NCBI GenBank assembly: GCA_028023455.1
Contig: JAQFVV010006215.1
Coordinates: 5,687,230-5,751,229, forward strand
Origin: Epiperipatus broadwayi
Lineage: Eukaryota > Onychophora > Udeonychophora > Euonychophora > Peripatidae
Direction: 5' to 3'
Length of the DNA stretch: 64,000 nt
Shown here: positions 14,501 to 26,751 of the stretch, one piece after another
Layout: each line of letters opens with the position of its first letter
Position numbering within the stretch: position 1 is the stretch's first letter
Position numbers and translations under genes: made by a program
The notes under the pieces: model-generated
What the model was told of the DNA's origin: nothing
Database searches by the model: none
What the model saw: the letters and a program-made list of their open reading frames with translations, nothing else

Positions 14501-15172
14501 TATCTGATTCAACAGATTTTTTTCCTTAACATAAAATTGTAAAAAAAAAAAATAATTTGACAGATTTAACCCTTCTTTCAATGAAAATAATTTGACAGAT
14601 TTAACCCTTCCTTTTCTTTCAATATTTAATAAATGTAAATTTCTGTATGTAATGTACACACTTACTTTATCATTCAAATCATTCATAAACTAACATTAAA
14701 TGATACAATTGCTAGCTTAGTAATTATAACCCTAATATTTAAAATTAAATCTGTAACTTTTAAATCCCAATTACAATTATAGAAAAGCAAACAGAATAAG
14801 ATATTAAAATTGATCAAGCATTGGTTAGTTTTAAAGAAAGTTAAATATCTGAAATATAAAACAACTCAATAGCTACACATACACTGCCTATATGTATGCA
14901 TTATAACTTTGCTTTTTAACAGAAAAATTAAAAATTGAATAGTTTAAATGTGTGTATTGCCTTTCTATCAACACACAAACAAATAAAGAATATAATTGTT
15001 GATCCTCTCTCTTTCTGTCTAAAGCTTTTAAAACTGGATCTTGTAGGGTTTAAACTTGGATGCCCTACAACTTCCTTTTATATAAAAATGTGATGATGAT
15101 TTTGTTTTACATTTTCCTACATGCACATTACTATAAATTTAGCTAGTGACTAAATTGTAATGGCACAATATA
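11541..15172 (-). repeat. Right arm of IR1
   Basis: Reverse-complement partner of 5463-8855. The inner boundary is the run TATATATTGTAAC next to the solo LTR, and the outer tip is AAATTGTAATGGCACAATATA. A local ~45 bp tandem duplication (TTTGACAGATTTAACCCTTC repeated near 14552-14620) is specific to this arm. Reading frames here mirror those of the other arm and show no domain I know. Confidence 0.8.
12128..12220 (+). repeat. tRNA-like module in the IR1 right arm
   Basis: Mirror copy of the module at 8371-8466. The A-box-like start is TGGTCTAGCAGAG and the B-box-like segment is AGGTTTGAATCCC. Its presence at the same place in both arms shows it was there before the arms were duplicated. Confidence 0.5.
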
Positions 15173-15192
15173 AATAATTATGCATAAAAAAC

Positions 15193-15366
15193 CTTTTTTG
15201 ACACATGGTTTTAAGCCCCTTTCAAATGTTAATAACCTATTTTAATATTAACCAATTATTACATATATGGAACACTAGGGGGTGTTATATATGCAATAAT
15301 TGTTTAACATCAAAATAGATGATTAGCATTTGAAAAGGGCATGAAACTATGTGCTGAAAAAGACTT
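15193..15366. mobile_element. Hairpin MITE of about 170 bp
   Basis: The two halves are imperfect reverse complements: TTTTTGACACATGGTTT at the left matches AAACTATGTGCTGAAAAA at the right, and CCCCTTTCAAATG matches CATTTGAAAAGGG. The centre is near CACTAGGGGGTG. It has no coding capacity and is a palindromic miniature transposon. It abuts the outer tip of IR1. The superfamily cannot be called from the ends. Confidence 0.7.
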
Positions 15367-15369
15367 AAT

Positions 15370-16760
15370 GTTTAATTATTTTTAATATATATATTTACGT
15401 AGCTGTTGTATATCATTTTTTTATTATTTATTATAATAGAGGTATAAATTGAGAACTAGAATTTAAATCAATAATTGAGGTTTATCAATGAAAAAAGGCA
15501 TGAAAAATTTTTAATATGACATTATTTCAAATCAAAGCAAATTCCAGAATATAATATTTTTTACTGATTAGGCATTAAATAATTGGAAATGCATAATAAT
15601 TATTTCAATTTTTGCAAAATGTCTCAGAAATTGAAAATGAAAATCTGAGAAAAATCTGCAATTGATCTGCCCATTATGTTCATAATATTTCAATAATATG
15701 ATTTTTAATAAATTATCTTTCTATCATTTTTATGCATCCTCATATATATTTTTTCTGGCTTCTTGAAAAAGGATATAGTGAGAATTCATTGTATTTTATT
15801 TAAATTTATGCACATTATTTTTTTTTCTTATTCTTTCTCCATTTTTTTAATCTTTTTATTGTCAGGTTGGCATGGGGCTTGTTTATCATGAGCTTCTCAT
15901 ATTACTGTCTATCTCTGCAATAATTGTAAAATGGTAGGGTTTTTGTATAATCTTGAAATCGTTTATAAGTGATTATTATTAATGTTAATAATATTTTTAA
16001 CAATATAATCAATTTCATGGAAGTAAATGGTATTACTTATTGAAATTTATTGAACTGATATTAAAAACTAGTTGTAGGATTCAGTGACAGAAAGATTGTC
16101 AAATAAAATATTTATTTTTTAAAAAAAAACTTATTTAACTATTAAAAAGATTTCCAAAAAAAAAAAGAAATGAGTTTATTGTTAAATTGGTTTTTTTTTT
16201 TTTTAACTATTAGTTTAAGTTTAAGAAGTAATTTTCTAAGCTCACTGATTGAATCAAAGAACGAATAAACTGCTTCCAACTTAAATTGCTTTTTCTTAAT
16301 ACTACAGTTATATGCATTGTTTTAAAAATAAATGTAAAAGTAATTAATCAAAATTATGGTGGCAGAACTAAAGAAATGATTAAAAAAAAATTTTTTTTCA
16401 TGTTGATGTCTCAAAAAAAAAATTGTTATATTGCTAAATAGCAATAAAAAATAAATTATTATTATAAATAGAGTGTTTTGAAATTAGAGTTTTCAATTTA
16501 TATTTATCCTCCACTCCTCAAACAACCGATACACATGGCCACACACGTGATGGAACAGAGGATGAATATTAGCTGAAAATACTAAGTTCAAATTCCTTTA
16601 TTTATTATAGTAAACATTCTATATACTGAATAAATAGGTTAATTAAATTATTATTATATTGAATTAATTATTTTGATTTTTATTGTTATATTAGCATTAA
16701 TAATTATAATTTAAAAAATAGCGAAGACTATTATTTATTCATTACAAATTAATCGTACAA
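15370..16760. other. AT-rich noncoding stretch
   Basis: No coding frame, repeat boundary or RNA gene that I can support. It contains long A and T runs and one T-rich to A-rich foldback near 16370-16425. Confidence 0.4.
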
Positions 16761-16763
16761 TCA

Positions 16764-16830
16764 AACTTTGGTGGCCTAGCAGCTGGCCGGGTTCGCTTCC
16801 CGGTCACTGCTTTGACACACACATATATAA
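16764..16830 (+). mobile_element. Short tRNA-derived SINE, internally deleted
   Basis: It has the family head (TTGGTGGCCTAGC) and the B box GGGTTCGCTTCCCGG, followed by the shared tail GCTTTGACACACACATATAT. About 24 bases around the anticodon arm are missing compared with the copy at 18209. It is one of five clear copies of a very short SINE in the window. Confidence 0.75.
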
Positions 16831-17722
16831 AAGACAATAGATAAATATTTCTTATGTAAATGCTGTATTTTTTTTAAATTGATACGTAAATGAATTGATT
16901 TTAATCAAATTATTTTTATAAAAATATCAACAATAAAATTGTTTATTAAAAAATTGTCGAAGGGAAGATTTCAATAATCATTTGGATAAATTTTAGTAAG
17001 GGTAAATCCTTTTTTATATAAGATTCATGTTCATGATTTTAATTTCTATTTAAATGCTTGCTTGCCATTAGTTATAGTATAGAAGATGGAGACACTTTTT
17101 TAACAAAGGGAAAAAAGCACTACTATATATCAGAGATTTCTCGCATTGTGAGACAAATAGGAATTGGACTATATATTTTGTACATTTCATTTTAAAAGTT
17201 TTTGTGCATTATATATGCTAGAAATTGTTTATATATCTATTGACTTTATATCAATAAAAAGTATCTGTACTATATATTTACATTGATATTTATACTAATT
17301 ATCAAAAATCTATTTAACTTGATGTTTTCGTATAGCTATTAACCATGTTAATTGGGTTAATATATATAATGAGATAGAAATGTCACCAAGATCATATTTA
17401 ATACCATAATAAAAATCAAGCTACTATTTTAATCAAGTTTTAATCTACTCTATCAGATATGTAAAATGATGAAATGATAAAATATTGAGAAAAGTAAATA
17501 GATAAAAAATATTATAGATTTAAAATTACCGTATATCATCAAAAATTGTTTAAAATATGTCTGGGTCATATCAATATTCATGACACATATATAAATTCAA
17601 AAGAATAGTTTCCCTAGATAAATACCTTTCAGTAATTACTTAGGAATAGGTTTAAAATAATTATGTAGAATTAAATATTTAAATAATATACTATTCTTAT
17701 TACAAGTGCATTTAAAAATGAC

Positions 17723-17790
17723 AAGCGTTAGTAGCCGAGAGGTCAGCGCTGTTGTTGCGGGTTCGCTTCCCGGCCGATGCTTTGATATAT
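17723..17790 (+). mobile_element. Short tRNA-derived SINE
   Basis: The tRNA-like head AGCGTTAGTAGCCGAGAGGT, the B box GGGTTCGCTTCCCGG and the tail ATGCTTTGATATATG are present. The anticodon arm is shortened. A run of Gs follows immediately. Confidence 0.75.
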
Positions 17791-18208
17791 GGGGGGGGGG
17801 GGACGAAATGAAAAAAAATAGAAATTGTTTTTGTCTCTAAAATTAAATTTTTCAATAGCAGAAATGAGTGAAGTGGTGATAAATAAAGTCTACTAAAGTA
17901 AAACTGAATTAAAATTGTATTTTAATTAAATTTAAGAAACATATCTTAAAATATTTAAAGATATTTATATTTCGGAATATAAGTTTAAATGTAAAAATCA
18001 ATTAAAAGAATTATATTTGATACTTGCTAAAAGTTAGAAAAATAGATAATTATCAAATTAGTGTAAATGATAAAATATTTACTAAATAACATGGATTGTA
18101 TGGTTATTGATTTAAAATAAATAAAATGTTGAGCTTAAATCAAATTATTGCAATTCAAACATTTAGCTAGCAGATCATTCAAGTAATTCCAATATTATTT
18201 TAGGTGTT

Positions 18209-18300
18209 AAGCATTGGTGGCCTAGCGGTTAGCGTAGCTGCCTTTCATGCAGCTGGTCCGGGTTCATTTCCCGGTCAGTACTTTGACATATACATATATA
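18209..18300 (+). mobile_element. Short tRNA-derived SINE, most complete copy
   Basis: The head resembles a tRNA: GGTGGCCTAGCGGTTAGCG as D arm and A box, a six-pair anticodon stem AGCTGC/GCAGCT around the loop CTTTCAT (positional anticodon TTC), and the T arm CCGGGTTCATTTCCCGG. Other copies preserve a complementary acceptor pair GCATTGG/CCAATGC. The tail is only CTTTGACATATACATATATA. Because the anticodon loop differs between copies (TTC here, TAC at 28.4 and 46.9 kb), it is a SINE head and not a tRNA gene. Confidence 0.85.
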
Positions 18301-19454
18301 TATTATTTAGTAACTTGTAAAGAGAATTCAAAAAAGAAGAGGTCTAATTCATCAAATTTGTCAGATTGAAGTCAAACTCACTCATAAGATAACAGATTAA
18401 ATTATAAGTAATATTATAATGCATGTATATTTCATTATATACTTTATTTCAACTTAACTAATAAGACTGTCAGAATAATTAGAGAATAGACATTCTTTTT
18501 TGGATTATTATTTTTTTTACAGCTGCATAAATTTATAGTTATTTTGATGGGAGAATGGTAACCTAAATCTTTGAATGCCTGGGTTAGGGTCATTTCTTAA
18601 TGAATTTGAGTTTGGAGAAATCATTTATTTGTGAAAATTTATTGTCTATCACATCAATATTGAAGAGGAATGTGAAATTCCAGAATAAATGCTCAAAAAC
18701 ATAGCACTAAAATATGTAATATATAAAACTATCAAAAAGATAAACATTGAAAATATATATATTAAAATTGAGAGACCCCACAAAGTGAACAACTATAAAA
18801 TAAACTACAGGTGAAAATTAAAATTTTATTAAATTTAAAATATATTTTCAGAAATATATATTTTAGGTTTTATAAAAATTTAATCCTCACCCACAGTCCA
18901 TTCTTTAGTTGATCCACTCTCTAGGATGTCTCAAATTTAGTGTATACTTTTAATGGTGATCCTCTTGATGGTTTTATATATATTATTTTTTCACTGCTGG
19001 ATTCTGCAGCATTTATTCTAGAGTTTCAAATCCTTAAATGTTGAACATATTGTGATATTAATATTCATGGCAATTATGCAAATATGAAAGAATGGTTTTT
19101 CTTAATAGCAATCTTTTGGTAAATTATGTAGAGTTTGAATTATAATAATTATACAGAGTTAAAGAACAAATTTCTTATTGGATGTATATTTAAAAATAAA
19201 TTTAAAAAAAATAAAAATTGTTCTTGTGATTAAAATGAAATTTTACATTTTTCAATGTTGGAAATATGTAATACAACAACTTTGTACATGAAGTGGCAGT
19301 AAATTAATTTTATTTAAAAAAATATTGTCTTTTAATAAAATTTAAGAAATTGATAAATTATTTAAACATATAGATTTCGTAATATAAATTTAAATGTAAA
19401 AGTCATTTAAAAGAAAAATAATTGATATGCTTACCAAAAGCTAATTATAATAAT
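18301..19454. other. AT-rich noncoding stretch
   Basis: No coding, RNA or transposon signal that I can support. Confidence 0.4.
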
Positions 19455-21880
19455 CTGGTGAAGCAGTCGGATCTAAGTTCGATCCTAGCTTCATGATCTT
19501 TCACATGTAGCCAACTTCAAACCCTTGTACTAACCTTGAATTTCCGATGCAATGGGGCTTTATACGTTTAGTCCACGCTAGTTTTCTTAAAAAAAAAAAC
19601 TATTACAAATGTGTGTTAAAATTAACTCATTTGAGATTTAAACTAATAATTTCTGTTAATAAATTCATGATAGAATTATTCATGAATTTATATATATTAT
19701 AACTGCATGGATTGTGCATATATATTTATAAATATTTAAATGTACATATTCGTTCTAAAGTTTCATTGCGTCGGGAATGTTTATTTTACTTTTAAATAAT
19801 TTGTTCAAATTTTAGTGATTAAAAGCTAGATTCTTTTGATAAGCTTTCAGATTGCCTCTTTCCAAAACAATGGGTAAAGTTTTATTAATTAAAAAAAGAT
19901 AAGTATTTAAAATGTAAGGACGGTCCTAATTAAAATCATTTTCTGATTTTAAAAATTCATTTTCTAATTAGAAAATGAATTCAAGTTAATGAGTTTGAAA
20001 GCCTTATCAAAGGAATGTATCTAAAAACAACCAGTAAATCTAAAAACATTGATAATGAAAGAAGCGCTAGCCTGAAGGCATCAGAGGACAGATATATAGC
20101 ACTGAAAAGTTTGGAAAAAAAGCCATCTTTGTTGTAGAGAAGTGCAGTAAACTCAGTGTATTTTAAATAGTGTTTCGATTATGGTGAAGGGATAGAACAT
20201 CAGGAATCTGGCTACGGTTCCTGAAGCCCTTTGAGAATCTTCAATGAAGCTGCTGAATCTTTCCAGACCAATCATGCTGCTAAAATTGTGAAAATTCATT
20301 AAAATACTGTTCAAGTAATTGACCAAATGGTGCCTATGTTTTTTACCAACCCGGACGTGTAACCTAAGGGAACCAGCCCGGAAGAAATGAGTAATATATT
20401 TCTATAATGAACCTTAAGCTTTCTGGCCAGTTTCTGAACTTTACTTTATACTCTCTTTAAGAGCTCTTCTCATTTATAATGTATTTTAAAATAGTAATTC
20501 TCTCAATTTCTAGTCTTTAAATTTAACTTTCCTTCTCTCTATGGTGGTTCATTTACTATGCTATATATATATTTATCGTGTGATTTATTAATGTTGTTTA
20601 TTTTAATTATATGCCAATAATCCTCTGACTCGATGAGCCCTTTGTTCTCTTTGCCTTACGCAGATATTAAATCTGATAATAATTCTCGTCCATTAGAACT
20701 AGATTTATACAGTTCTATCAATCATCGAGTCGAAAGAAATTATTAAATGTTGTTATTTTTATATTTGGCTAATAATAAATTATTAGCTCCATTTCTCACC
20801 TATGTCCCCAGCTCCTATCTAATTTACAAATGTTTCTATATTCATATATATAATGTTAAAATGTTTTTTTCTCTTATTCACCAATATTTATTTATTCACG
20901 TATAATCTAAAATGTTTTTGTAAAAAGGGTAGATAAAGGAATCAACTAAATACATTCTAATTCAGATTGTTTTCACTGTCTATTAATATTCAGGAGGGAC
21001 ACGATATTTGGGGCATGATGAATATAATTTTATAATGCGTTAAAATAGTTTTAGTTAAAAGCTCATTTGACTTTAATTAAATTGATCAAGTCATCACATA
21101 GAGCATTCTATCATTGGGTTTTAGTTCTCAAACGGTGACTAGTAAGTCATCATCTTCAATGTTGCTGACATAGGGCAATCTTCCGCTCCGTTAGGCTGGT
21201 TTGTGATAATATTTCTGCTATTTTAAATTATCAAGGAAGAAAGTACTTCCTCCCCAATTCATATTAGTCAAAGGGCATAAGACTTGTCAGATGCAAGCCA
21301 CCATAGGACTTCGATTATCGACTAGCCATCGTCTTTCAATTTCACTTTATAGCTCATAATTCGTCAGCACCGTTGCCTCTCTGTTCCGGTAAAGCCTGCT
21401 CTGATGCTCATAATTCATGATGAAGTGATTTAAATTAAAGTTCAACAAATTCTCAGTAAATAAGTTTTCCAATAAAGGTTAAAGTTATGCCCTAAAATAC
21501 GTATCGTGCTTTTCATGAATGGATTTGCGAATGTGAGAATAAATCTCACATTCTTCTATATAAAATAATAATCTTAATTTCCTTTACAACTGAATACCTT
21601 TATCTGCCTTTATTTTCTTGTTGGGGGCATAGACATAGACTTTCAAATATTGCATAATATTCATTGGCATATAATAAGGACCGTCACTCATATTACAATT
21701 ATAAACATTGTTTAAGGACTAGAATTAATTAATATAATCATTATTTAAAACTCAAACAAAACAAACTATTATTATTAAATATTTTCTAAACACACTTGGT
21801 TTCTTAGTGCTTAATTCTTTCATAATTATTTTAATGTTAATACTCACTGTCTGTGTTGGAAACCCGAACACATACATATG
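19455..21880 (+). repeat. Left arm of a 5.5 kb inverted repeat (IR2)
   Basis: It matches the reverse complement of 22390-24930 throughout: CAGTCGGATCTAAGTTCGAT at the tip, CCGATGCAATGGGGCTTTAT near 19545, a perfect short palindrome around TTTTCTAATTAGAAAA near 19960, and CACTGTCTGTGTTGG at the inner end. A+T is lower from about 20.0 to 21.4 kb than in the flanks. The tip carries a B-box-like AGTTCGATCC. I find no conserved protein in either arm. Confidence 0.8.
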
Positions 21881-22389
21881 ATTCGATTTAAAATTATTTT
21901 AGTCATTTATTATCAGTTCAGGGGTCTCTGATCCTCACCAACCATTGAGCTAGTTTCTTGGCGCATAGCACTGTGCCGTCGATTTAGATTTCTACTAATC
22001 TGAGCTGTTGAGTTGGGTTTGAATTCAGTTTGGTTCAGCTGAGTTTGGATCCAACTTGCAGTTTAGGTGGTGGATTTTTTGACTGGTAGATGGTTATATT
22101 TTTGGCGCCCAACATGGGGCTCCAAAAACATAACCAATGTACCTGTCAAAAAGAAGCCAACACATCAACAAACTCAAACTCAAAGTCAGATTCAAACTCA
22201 GGCAGTTCAAACTGAACTCAAACCCAACTCACAAGCTCAGATCAAATCAATGGATGACATATATCGATGGTACATGACTATGCGCCAAGGAACTAGCTCA
22301 ACGGATGATGATGATTAATGAGACCCTTGATTTAACTCTAATAAAGTATAATAAAATAACTAAGAATCTTTATAAGTCAACTCATATAT
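21881..22389 (+). mobile_element. IR2 centre: tRNA-Lys-type primer-binding motif and a short gag-like or junk frame
   Basis: At 22103-22120 the sequence TGGCGCCCAACATGGGGC differs at one base from the TGGCGCCCAACGTGGGGC primer-binding site used by many retroelements (tRNA-Lys1,2 type). Upstream are direct CAGTTTGG/GAGTTTGG repeats. Downstream, a frame in 22067-22318 is low-complexity Gln/Thr-rich and ends in DIYRWYMTMRQG plus an acidic tail. I do not recognise a capsid, protease or polymerase. I read it as a leader fragment of an LTR element between two inverted arms. The frame need not be a gene, since its start codon lies upstream of the primer site. Confidence 0.55.
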
Positions 22390-24930
22390 ATATATGTTCA
22401 GGTTGCCAATACAGACAGTGAGCATTAATATTAAAATAATTTGAATAAAAACAAATTTAAAAAAAACAAATGTGATAATAAAATGTTTAATAATAATTAT
22501 AATGTTGTTCAACTTTTAGATTGTGATTATATAGATTACCTCTAGTCTTTAAACGGAATTTATATTTACAATAAGAATGGCAGTCCTTATTATATGCCAA
22601 TACGATTACGCAGTATTCTAGGAGAAATATATATATCTATGCCCCAACGAGGAAGTAAAGGTAGATAAAGATATTTGGCTGTGACAGAAATTATGATTCA
22701 AATTCTAAAAGAAAGAAAGTGAGATTTATTTTCACATTCGTAAATCAATTCACAAAGAGCAAGGTACATGTTTAGGGCATAACTTTAATGTTTAATAGAA
22801 AACTTACTTAATTATAAATAAATATGAATTTGTTTGACTTTTATAAAATCAATTCATCACGATTTACGAGCATGAGAGCAGGCTTTACTGGAACTGAGAA
22901 ATAAATGGTACTGATGACTTATGAGCTATAAGAATAAATATTAAAAATAATGGCTTGTCTGTGATTTAAGAAAATAGCAGGGCGGCTTGTATTTGACAAG
23001 TCTTTGATGCTCTATATGAAGGATCCACAGAACATGGAAAACCAGGTTGGGTCATAGCCTCGCACCTTTGGTGTTCCAAATATAAAACGAGCAAGTGAGG
23101 AAGTACTTTCTTCCTATGTAATTTAACGAACAGTAATATCACCGAGGACAAGCCTGTGAAGCAGATGGCTCGCGTCAGCAACGTTCGGAAAAATAATGAC
23201 TTGGTAATCATCTTTTAATTAATAAAACCCATTTTATATAAAGAATGCTCTACGTGATGACCTGACCAAGTTGAATTAAAGTCAAATGAGCTTTAACTAA
23301 AAAGTACTTAATGCAATTATAGAATCATATCAATCATGCCCCAAACGTCATGCTCTCACTGAATATTAATACAAAAATACAAATTTAAATTAGAATATGT
23401 TCATTTTATTCCCTTTATCAACCTTTAACAAAACATTTTAATATTATTAATGTGCTTAAATGAATATAAACTCAGTAAAGTGGCCGGGAGCATAGGTTAA
23501 AAATTGAGCTAATAATTTGTTGTTATTAGCCATTAATAAAAATAGCAAAAATTTTATAAATCCTTCAACTCAATAATTAATAGAACTGTATCCAATGAGT
23601 TCTAGTAGGTAAGAATTACTATAAAAATTAATATATTATTTAACAAGGCAAACGCAACAAAGGAAATTATTATCGAGTTGAAGTTTTACTGGCATATAAT
23701 TAAAAATAAACAACATTAATAAATCACACGATAAATATATATAATATAATAAATGAACTGCCATCGTAAGAAAAGAGAAAGTTAACAAATATTAAATTTA
23801 AAGACTAGAGATTAAGATAGAGAATTACTACATAATTTAAACTAGCATTAATACATTAAGGAAAGAGAAGAGCTTTTAACAGTACTTAATTTAAAGGTAG
23901 TGTAAAATAAAGTTCGAAGACCAGCCAGAAAGTAGCGGTTCATATAAGAGTGTTATTACCATTTCTTCATGGTCAGCTCCTTAAATTATACATGGCAGAG
24001 TCCAGTTGGATGAAACATAGATGCGCATTTGGGAAAATTATTTGAATGACATTTTGAAGGATTTCTCTAAGGTTCCGGCAGCTTATGATTGGTATATGAA
24101 TTTTTATATTACAGCCACATTGAAGATTTTCAGGGGACTTCAGGAACTGTAGTCAGACTCCTGAAGTTAAGCCCCCCCCCACCATGGTAGAAACACTATT
24201 TTACTTCATAATTTAACTGGGTGGCTTCTTCTCTAATGAAATATATATGGCTTCTCTTAATGAGGAATAATAGCTGCTTGGAAACTTTTTCTGGGCTCTT
24301 TATACTGTATCTGATGTCTTCAGGCTAGCGTTTCTTTCCTAATCAATCTTACAAAAATTTATTAGTTGTTTTTAGATACATTCCTTCGATAAGACTTTCA
24401 ATCTCATTAACTTGAATTCATTTTTTAATTAGAAAATGAATTCTTAAAATCAGAAAATGATTTTAATTAGGAAATCCTTATCTTTTTTCTAATTAATAAA
24501 ACTTTAACTGTTGTTTTTGGAAAGGGAAAATCTGAAAGCTTATCGAAAGAATGTAGCTTTTAATCAATAAAACTTTAACAAATTATTTAAAAATAAAATC
24601 ACACATTCCCGATGCAATGAAACTTTCAAACAATTATATATATTTAAATATTTACAAATATATATGCACAATCCACGCAGTTATAATACATATAAATTCA
24701 TGAATAATTCTATCATGAATTTATTAATAAAATTAATCAATTTAAATCTGAAACTAGTTATTTGAATACACATTTATGAAATAAGTTATTCTTTATGGAA
24801 ATTAACATGGATTGAATGTATAAAGCCCCATTGCATCGGAAATTTAAGGTTAGTACTAGGGTTTGAAGTGGGCTTATGGCTAGATGTCATGAAGCTAGGA
24901 TCGAACTCAGATCCGACTGCTTCACTGGCA
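22390..24930 (-). repeat. Right arm of IR2
   Basis: Reverse-complement partner of 19455-21880, moderately diverged with many indels. The outer tip reads ATCCGACTGCTTCACTGG, preceded by the inverted B-box-like GGATCGAACT. An exact target-site duplication outside the tips is not clear; AATTAT occurs close to both ends. The frame at 22966-23211 is a shadow. Confidence 0.75.
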
Positions 24931-25312
24931 ATTATCAAACTATGATCAATTACAATGCCGTTACCAAATATTAATTGTTTTAGGCTATTGATGTAGAAAA
25001 AATAAGAATATTGACTGAAATCATATTATACAGTTTAGATATCATCTATTACATTATTTATGTGATTTGAATATCATATCAAAATCTCATTGTGGAAAGA
25101 AGAATCAAATTCATAAGTATTTGACAATCTGAAGTCAAAATTATCTATAGAAGATTGAATTGTAAATTTCATTAAAATTCTTCTGTATTTCTAAATATGC
25201 TAATGCTCTACTTAGTAGATAGAACTGTTTGAATGACCATTTAATAGATGCTTTTATTCTCTCATCTATAAAATCTTCTGGTCAGTGTGAAAGAAGAACA
25301 TCTAGATAAAAT
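24931..25312. other. AT-rich noncoding stretch
   Basis: No supported feature. Confidence 0.4.
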
Positions 25313-25500
25313 AAATGTAGGGACAACTCTCCATATAGTAGTGCCATCTAGTGCAAAACAGAGCAATCAATGGATGCAAGATGACTTGTGCAGAAAATCT
25401 CTATTTCCTGACTAGTTTCTAACTTGTGGCTTTCATCAGTGAGGAGCTTTGATTTGAGATCATAGGGAATGGTGATCATGTGATGTTTAGTGGTTTAATG
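25313..25500 (-). repeat. Family Y hammerhead repeat, truncated (Y-a)
   Basis: Family Y hallmarks are present: CTCCATATAGTAGTGCCA, ATCAATGGATGCAAGA, the ribozyme segment and the end GTGATCATGTGATGTTTAGT. The minus-strand hammerhead keeps its core bases (CTGATGA as TCATCAG at 25433-25439, GAAA as TTTC at 25416-25419, the GTC triplet at 25410-25412), but stem I has lost the run that pairs with TCCTCA and stem II is weak, so activity is doubtful. Confidence 0.75.
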
Positions 25501-26675
25501 AAATAAACTTCTGAATGCCTAAGGAAAGAATTGTCATTGCCTGCTAAATCACGAGTTTGCAAAATAATTGATCTGTCTACCACAATATGTTCCATAATAA
25601 AGAATATTTAAAACACTAGGATAAATACTAAAAATCCAGCAATCAAAATGTAGTTGATATATAAAACATCTAGTGAATCAATATTAAAAGTATTATATTA
25701 TGTTTGAGAACTTTATCAAAACCCTAGACCTATAAAATAAATTATAAGTAGGAATTTGAATTTTACAAAATCTAAAGTATATATTTTAAAAAGACTTTAA
25801 TATGTAAATCTCTTAAGTTTGAATTTTTTTTAATTGTAATTTATTACTTAGAAACTATTTTTATAACTGTTTATGTGAAATACATATATCTTGCTAATGT
25901 CACTTGATAAATTGAGATAATTATTCTTTCTAGTAGAACAATTCATAAGCAATGCAATATCTGTGTGTGTAGATTTTTACTTATCATTATTAACAAATAT
26001 TTTTTCAAATTAATTGCTATTATTAATTATTATTATTGATAAATATCTAATCTAAACTACACATTAATTTAATTTATGAAATCAAAAAATACCACAAAAA
26101 TAAAATAAATAATCCTATGGTTTTGTTACTTGGGAGTTCTAAGCAGTATCTGTTATTGCCAAGTGATAAAGTAAATTTAGTAGCTGATATTTCTAATACT
26201 TTTGACAAATTAAATACTTGCATCAAGTATAATCTTTATTTTCTAAAAATACATTATCATTGGGAATTTTTATATATGCATAATGATCATCTTAATATAA
26301 AAAATATTTTCTAAAAGATTGCACTAAACCAACTGGAAATGCAAGCTGTGGGGTGAGTCTGTCTAAGAAATGATGGTGTTATCTTCATAAAAACAACTTA
26401 ATCTAAAAAGAAACATAAACCAAACTTCATTATATAACTCTTCATATATCTACACATAAATCTGGTACTCCCAAACATGAGCATCTGACTTTTGATCTAT
26501 AAAAGTGAGGAGGTTTAGATTGCACACTTCGTTTCAATACATAAAATGGCATTCTAACTGCTTGTCAAGATATTTAAAAATACATTTATCAAGTACATAT
26601 TTAATGTCTTCCATTGTAAGGTATTACAATTTAACCAGCTTGTAGTGTCATTAATATGTGAGCATATATATATCA

Positions 26676-26676
<1 letters not shown>
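25501..26676. other. AT-rich noncoding stretch
   Basis: No supported feature. A 65-codon open frame at 26117-26314 has no recognisable domain and no splice context that persuades me. Confidence 0.4.
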
Positions 26677-26736
<60 letters not shown>

Positions 26737-26737
26737 T
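26677..26737. repeat. (TTA)n microsatellite
   Basis: An uninterrupted ATT trinucleotide repeat of about 60 bases, directly upstream of the truncated PLE-C fragment. A short AAT run also follows that fragment (27100-27110). Confidence 0.95.
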
Positions 26738-26751
26738 GTGGGATATTAATT

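Noticed and set aside
18209-18300. Functional tRNA gene
   Set aside because: The anticodon loop varies among copies, acceptor pairing is imperfect here, and the common tail and dispersed copies show it is a SINE.
20625-20740. Ribozyme-like palindrome GACTCGATGAG...CATCGAGTC followed by GAAAG in IR2
   Set aside because: It forms a simple long hairpin; the core order and a cleavage triplet are missing.
22067-22318. 83-codon frame as a gag gene
   Set aside because: Its start codon lies upstream of the primer-binding motif, the composition is low-complexity Gln/Thr, and no capsid or zinc-knuckle motif follows.
26677-26737. CRISPR-like or regulatory repeat
   Set aside because: Plain trinucleotide microsatellite in a eukaryotic intron.
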